This document shows positions 23,686 to 26,859 of a stretch of 26,859 nucleotides of DNA, piece by piece (within the stretch, counting starts at the first letter, position 1; each line of letters opens with the position of its first letter). Position numbers and translations under genes: made by a program. The stretch is from Chthonomonas sp. UBA2391 (lineage in GTDB: Bacteria; Armatimonadota; Fimbriimonadia; Fimbriimonadales; Fimbriimonadaceae), in NCBI GenBank assembly GCA_002343825.1, contig DDSL01000079.1, positions 13,872 through 40,730 on the forward strand, given 5' to 3'. Below the pieces are notes generated by a model, which was given only the letters and a program-made list of their open reading frames with translations, had not been told where the DNA came from and searched no databases.

Positions 23686-25682
23686 ACCGCCCCGCCACAG
23701 AAACCGCCCACGTCCTGATGACCGATCGCGTTGGATACTCTCCTTTACCGATCGAAGAAAAGGCCCGGCTCGACCGCGAACTTTTGGAGGCCGTCAAAAA
23801 TTGCCCGGCCGTTGCCCGGCAAGAGCCCGAAAAGTGTCTTAAGTTGGATAGCGGGGACGGCGTAAGCCTTGTCTTTTTTGGCGAGCCAACCGACGCAATC
23901 GAGGCCGCCGTGTTCCTTCACGAGACCGTCGCAACCGGAGCAACGGTGAAGCTTCGCATCGGCCTCCACTCCGGTCTCGTAACCCGCCGAGAGGATGCAA
24001 ACGGCAAAGTCAACGTGAGCGGCCCCGGAATCGAGTGGGCCCAGCGGGCGATGGCCTGCGCAGATGGCACCCGGATCGTCATGACGGACTACTTCGCCGT
24101 CAACCTCCGGGCTTTCGCCGCCTGGAAGGATCGCCTGGAGAACCTGGGCGAGCACCGCACGAAGCATGATGAACCCTTTCGGCTCTTTGGGCTCCTGCCG
24201 CAGGAAGCGCCTGCCAACTCCGAGAGTCTAGCGATCGTCTATCGCCGCAAGGCCCAGCCAGATGACCACGTCGTGGAACTCTTGGAGAAGCAGATGCCCG
24301 AGTTAGGATTCCGTGTCTTTATCGACCGTCACCTAACCATCGGGGTCCAGTGGGCGCAGGCGATCGAGCGCGAAATCCGAGGCGCCGATGCCGTCATCGT
24401 GGTCCTGAGCGAAAAATCTGCCGTAAGCGAAATAGTGCTGTTCGAACTCCAGACCGCGATCGACCAGTTTCAACAGACCGGCAAGCCAAAAATTCTGCCG
24501 ATCCGAGTTGGCGCCGATGAGCCGGTCGATGGCGATGCGGGTGCCCTGCTCAATCCCTATCACTATGCCCTATGGCGCGGGCCGGAGGACGACGAGACCC
24601 TGCTCCATGCCCTCCACAAAGCCCTGACCAGCCAACCAGAGTCCAAGGCCGAGCCTCGACTTGAGCGAGTCGGCGGGGCCATGCCGCCGGATTCACCGTT
24701 CTATGTCACCCGCCCAACAGATCAAGAATTCGTCCAGGCGCTACTCGAACGCGACAGCATCGTATTGGTGAAGGGAGCCCGGCAGATCGGAAAGACCTCG
24801 CTGATGGCCCGCTCGTTACGCACGGCATCGGAGAAAGGGATCCGGGTCGTCTGGACCGACCTTCAGTCATTTGGCCGGAGCCAAATGGAATCCGACGAGA
24901 AGCTCTATCTCGCGATTGCTGCTGAGTTTGTGGAACAACTACAGCTCGAGGGAGACCCCTTTGGCTCCTGGCGCCCGCTCTTTGGCGCCAACACGAACTT
25001 CGAGCGATTCCTTCACGCCCAAGTCCTTTCCAAGATCCAGGATCCAATCATCTGGGCGATTGATGAAGTCGACCGGCTTTTCAGCCTCCCGTTCTCCGGC
25101 GACTTCTTCGGCATGGTGCGCTCCTGGCACAACCGCCGCGCAGCTCGGGCTGAAGAGACCTGGGCGAGATTCACCGTAGCGCTTGCATATGCCACCGAAG
25201 CCCACCTGTTTATCAGCGATCTCAATCAGTCACCCTTCAATGTCGGGACAAGGCTCGAGCTCGCAGACTTTTCTGCGTCACAGGTTGCTGACCTCAATGA
25301 ACGCTACGGAGAGCCCCTGCGGGACGATGGGGACCTACAAGAACTCACCCGACTAGTCGGCGGACAACCCTACCTTTGCCGTCGTGCGCTGGATGAAATG
25401 GTTCGCCGAAAGATCACAGTACAAGGTCTGGCTCTGAGCGCGAGTCAAGATGAAGGTCCTTTTGGGGACCATCTCCGTCGACTGCTCGTCGCCCTCTCCA
25501 GTGATCAGGGAATGCTTGGCGAGGTCAAGGGCTTTCTCGAAGGACGACCCCTGTCCAGCGAGGAGGCTTTCTATCGCCTGAGGTCTGGTGGCTTGTTGGC
25601 CGGTTCAACCAGGTTGGACGCCCGGTTGCGCTGCGGAATCTATGGTGACTACCTCCGCGGTCACCTCTTACCGGGAACTTGA
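23682..25682 (+). CDS. Cyclase-like + TIR + AAA_35 ATPase fusion protein
   Basis: A 666-residue three-part protein. Residues 8-170: class III nucleotidyl-cyclase-like domain with metal Asp candidates D15 (MTDRVGYS) and D59 (SGDG), but the usual Asn of the GxxxN.A.R motif is E118 (GIEWAQR). Residues 182-312: TIR domain (VFIDRHLTIGVQWAQAI, ADAVIVVLSEKSA) with a candidate NADase Glu at E255. Residues 335-640: AAA_35 ATPase with intact P-loop GARQIGKTS (365-373) and Walker B IIWAIDEVD (456-464). ATG 23682 overlaps the upstream stop as ATGA, so both products are probably made together. It may be an NAD-cleaving or cyclic-nucleotide-responsive effector, but this is not shown. Confidence 0.87.
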   Translation: MNRPATETAHVLMTDRVGYSPLPIEEKARLDRELLEAVKNCPAVARQEPEKCLKLDSGDGVSLVFFGEPTDAIEAAVFLHETVATGATVKLRIGLHSGLVTRREDANGKVNVSGPGIEWAQRAMACADGTRIVMTDYFAVNLRAFAAWKDRLENLGEHRTKHDEPFRLFGLLPQEAPANSESLAIVYRRKAQPDDHVVELLEKQMPELGFRVFIDRHLTIGVQWAQAIEREIRGADAVIVVLSEKSAVSEIVLFELQTAIDQFQQTGKPKILPIRVGADEPVDGDAGALLNPYHYALWRGPEDDETLLHALHKALTSQPESKAEPRLERVGGAMPPDSPFYVTRPTDQEFVQALLERDSIVLVKGARQIGKTSLMARSLRTASEKGIRVVWTDLQSFGRSQMESDEKLYLAIAAEFVEQLQLEGDPFGSWRPLFGANTNFERFLHAQVLSKIQDPIIWAIDEVDRLFSLPFSGDFFGMVRSWHNRRAARAEETWARFTVALAYATEAHLFISDLNQSPFNVGTRLELADFSASQVADLNERYGEPLRDDGDLQELTRLVGGQPYLCRRALDEMVRRKITVQGLALSASQDEGPFGDHLRRLLVALSSDQGMLGEVKGFLEGRPLSSEEAFYRLRSGGLLAGSTRLDARLRCGIYGDYLRGHLLPGT

Positions 25683-25775
25683 TCAATACAGGTCAGGAGA
25701 CCCGGCTCCCCAACCGAGAAACCATCGCTGGATGGCTCACCCCTCAATCACACTCGATAACAACGAACGCAGGCC

Positions 25776-25789
25776 CGCGCGCGCGCGCG
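25776..25789. repeat. (CG)7 simple repeat
   Basis: Seven CG dinucleotides in a row lie between two convergent genes. Such runs can form Z-DNA and are slippage-prone. Nothing else unusual surrounds it. Confidence 0.7.
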
Positions 25790-25800
25790 AAAGCTGATTC

Positions 25801-25828
25801 AAAAAGTACCACCCCATTTACACGGGGG
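25801..25828 (-). terminator. Weak terminator candidate after hsdR
   Basis: On the minus strand CCCCC-GTGTAAAT-GGGG (25812-25828) is followed after six bases by TTTTT (25801-25805). The stem is only four to five bp, so this is weak support. No terminator is visible for the convergent plus-strand gene. Confidence 0.25.
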
Positions 25829-25872
25829 CACTCCACCATTTTCACGCGAGCCCTTCAATGTGGATGCGGAAT

Positions 25873-26859
25873 TCAACTTTGCGACTTTTCGGAGCATGTC
25901 CCTTTGTACGTTGTACTGAAATTGCTGTCCGCAAGCCACTTTCGAAAGGACGAGTTATCGTTAAACTGCTTGAAGAGTTCGGTGTGGTCCGATAGAAGTT
26001 CAAGAATCACTCGATCCAACGCTCGGTCGTGCTCAATGCGAGCATTGTGGATGTCGGAGTTTTTGATCGCATTTTGATATGCAACGTCCGCTGAAACCTT
26101 GGCGGGAATCTCTTCTGCAATGATTTTCTTAATCTTGTCTGAGTCTTTCCACTCGATATTGCCGAACTGCTCGTTGAACGCCTTGACGATGTTGCTCAGT
26201 TGATCAAGTTCGGGTTCTGGTAGCTTGCCGCCCCCAGCGCCGGGAACTGGATCAATCTCCTTGTCCTCATCGGCTAGGGTAATCGCCATGGTTGAGCGTG
26301 CTTCCACCCGGTAGCTCTCCATGTCAATGCTTTCGAGTACCCCCTTCGCAAGGTCGGGCTCTATCGGTGCGGGTAGCTTCGGCACAAGGAAATTCAGGAA
26401 GATGCTCAGCTTCTCCCAACTCGCGTTCGAGTACGGCAATATTGTCGCAAGGAATCCATACGTTCGAATGAACGCCTTCGCCTTCCCTTTGAAGTCCACC
26501 TGCTGATCTTCATCCAGGTTCTCAACGTACGTCGCTACACAGAATTCGAGGGTCGGTTCAAGCTTGTCGCGTTCTGCTCCCGAAAGGTAAAGCTCAACGA
26601 GGCGATCAACTACCTCGGAGTCGTAGACCTGATAGCCGTCCAAATCCGCCTTGAGATCATGCAGCTTGTTCGGGTCAGTCTCCCGAGCCAAAATCGTCGT
26701 TCGGTAGTAAGGCTCAAAGGATGCCTGGATAACGTCCGAATCATTCGAGAAGTCGAGGACAAAGGTGTCGTGCTTCTTCGGATGCGCTCGATTGAGACGT
26801 GAGAGGGTTTGCACCGCCTTGATCCCAGAGAGTGCCTTGTCCACGTACATCGTGTGGAG
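25873..26859 (-). CDS. hsdR: C-terminal part of type I restriction enzyme subunit R
   Basis: The last 328 or so codons of an HsdR-type protein, the translocase and nuclease subunit of type I restriction systems, which cut unmodified foreign DNA. The visible N-terminal part, MYVDKALSGIKAVQTLSRLNRAHPKK, contains helicase motif VI (QTLSRLNR), and it continues into the helical C-terminal domain that binds the methylase complex (KIKKIIAEEIPAKVSADVAYQNA). The frame has no internal stop and is open at the right edge, so the gene continues outside. It runs convergently with the cyclase-TIR gene, 190 bp apart. Presence in the island fits a defence island. hsdM and hsdS are expected to the right. Confidence 0.88.
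   Translation of the reverse strand, partial: LHTMYVDKALSGIKAVQTLSRLNRAHPKKHDTFVLDFSNDSDVIQASFEPYYRTTILARETDPNKLHDLKADLDGYQVYDSEVVDRLVELYLSGAERDKLEPTLEFCVATYVENLDEDQQVDFKGKAKAFIRTYGFLATILPYSNASWEKLSIFLNFLVPKLPAPIEPDLAKGVLESIDMESYRVEARSTMAITLADEDKEIDPVPGAGGGKLPEPELDQLSNIVKAFNEQFGNIEWKDSDKIKKIIAEEIPAKVSADVAYQNAIKNSDIHNARIEHDRALDRVILELLSDHTELFKQFNDNSSFRKWLADSNFSTTYKGTCSEKSQS

Larger units (their letters stand above)
17883..26859. mobile_element. Integrated genomic island, right end outside window
   Basis: The island begins at a tRNA-Thr 3' fragment that marks one attachment site, followed by a tyrosine integrase, two large signalling genes and part of a type I restriction subunit gene. The cargo differs in base composition from the flanking genes, with an AT-richer middle. 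The 5' part of the tRNA should sit beyond the right edge, where an intact tRNA-Thr(UGU) is expected. The right boundary is therefore not visible. Confidence 0.8.

Overview
The window looks like chromosomal DNA from a GC-rich bacterium of the Armatimonadota (Fimbriimonas-like) or Planctomycetota kind. This is inference. It rests on three PEP-CTERM surface proteins ending in VPEP...RRR, a lone rpsD, an EF-hand/dockerin-like small reading frame, and a WD40 protein of planctomycete style. No taxonomic search was possible.

Layout. (1) 1-1448, minus strand: ugd (UDP-glucose dehydrogenase) and the start of a following gene cut by the window edge. (2) 1548-5638, plus strand: a four-helix membrane protein, then a tightly packed run of phage head genes (Mu gpI-like protease, decoration-like protein, gpT-like major capsid protein, two small proteins, head-tail adaptor, head closure). 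Terminase, portal and tail genes are absent. (3) 5628-5715: a large, perfect inverted repeat with an internal 9-bp period that supplies the last codons of two convergent genes. (4) 5705-17865: ordinary chromosomal genes, namely CoA-transferase subunit B, three PEP-CTERM proteins, a MATE exporter, AIM24, gmd (GDP-mannose 4,6-dehydratase), rpsD, a GH13 amylase-family enzyme, a DUF3298-type protein and an M20 amidohydrolase. Several clear intrinsic terminators separate them. ugd and gmd both make nucleotide sugars for surface polysaccharide.

(5) 17883 to the right edge: an integrated island. Its left end is a 45-bp 3' half of a tRNA-Thr(UGU) gene with no matching 5' half, followed by a tyrosine integrase. 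The cargo begins with two genes joined by a 4-bp ATGA overlap. The first is a 1482-residue protein: AAA_35-type ATPase, one membrane helix, long coiled coil, WD40 propeller, helical repeats. The second is a 666-residue protein: nucleotidyl-cyclase-like domain, TIR domain, AAA_35-type ATPase. The two ATPase domains are clearly related. The end of a type I restriction subunit (HsdR) lies opposite, running off the window. The two-gene unit is the best candidate for an undescribed system. A membrane-anchored WD40 sensor paired with a TIR effector that also carries a cyclase-like domain, placed between an integrase and a restriction gene, suggests anti-phage defence. That role is inferred from domains and context only.
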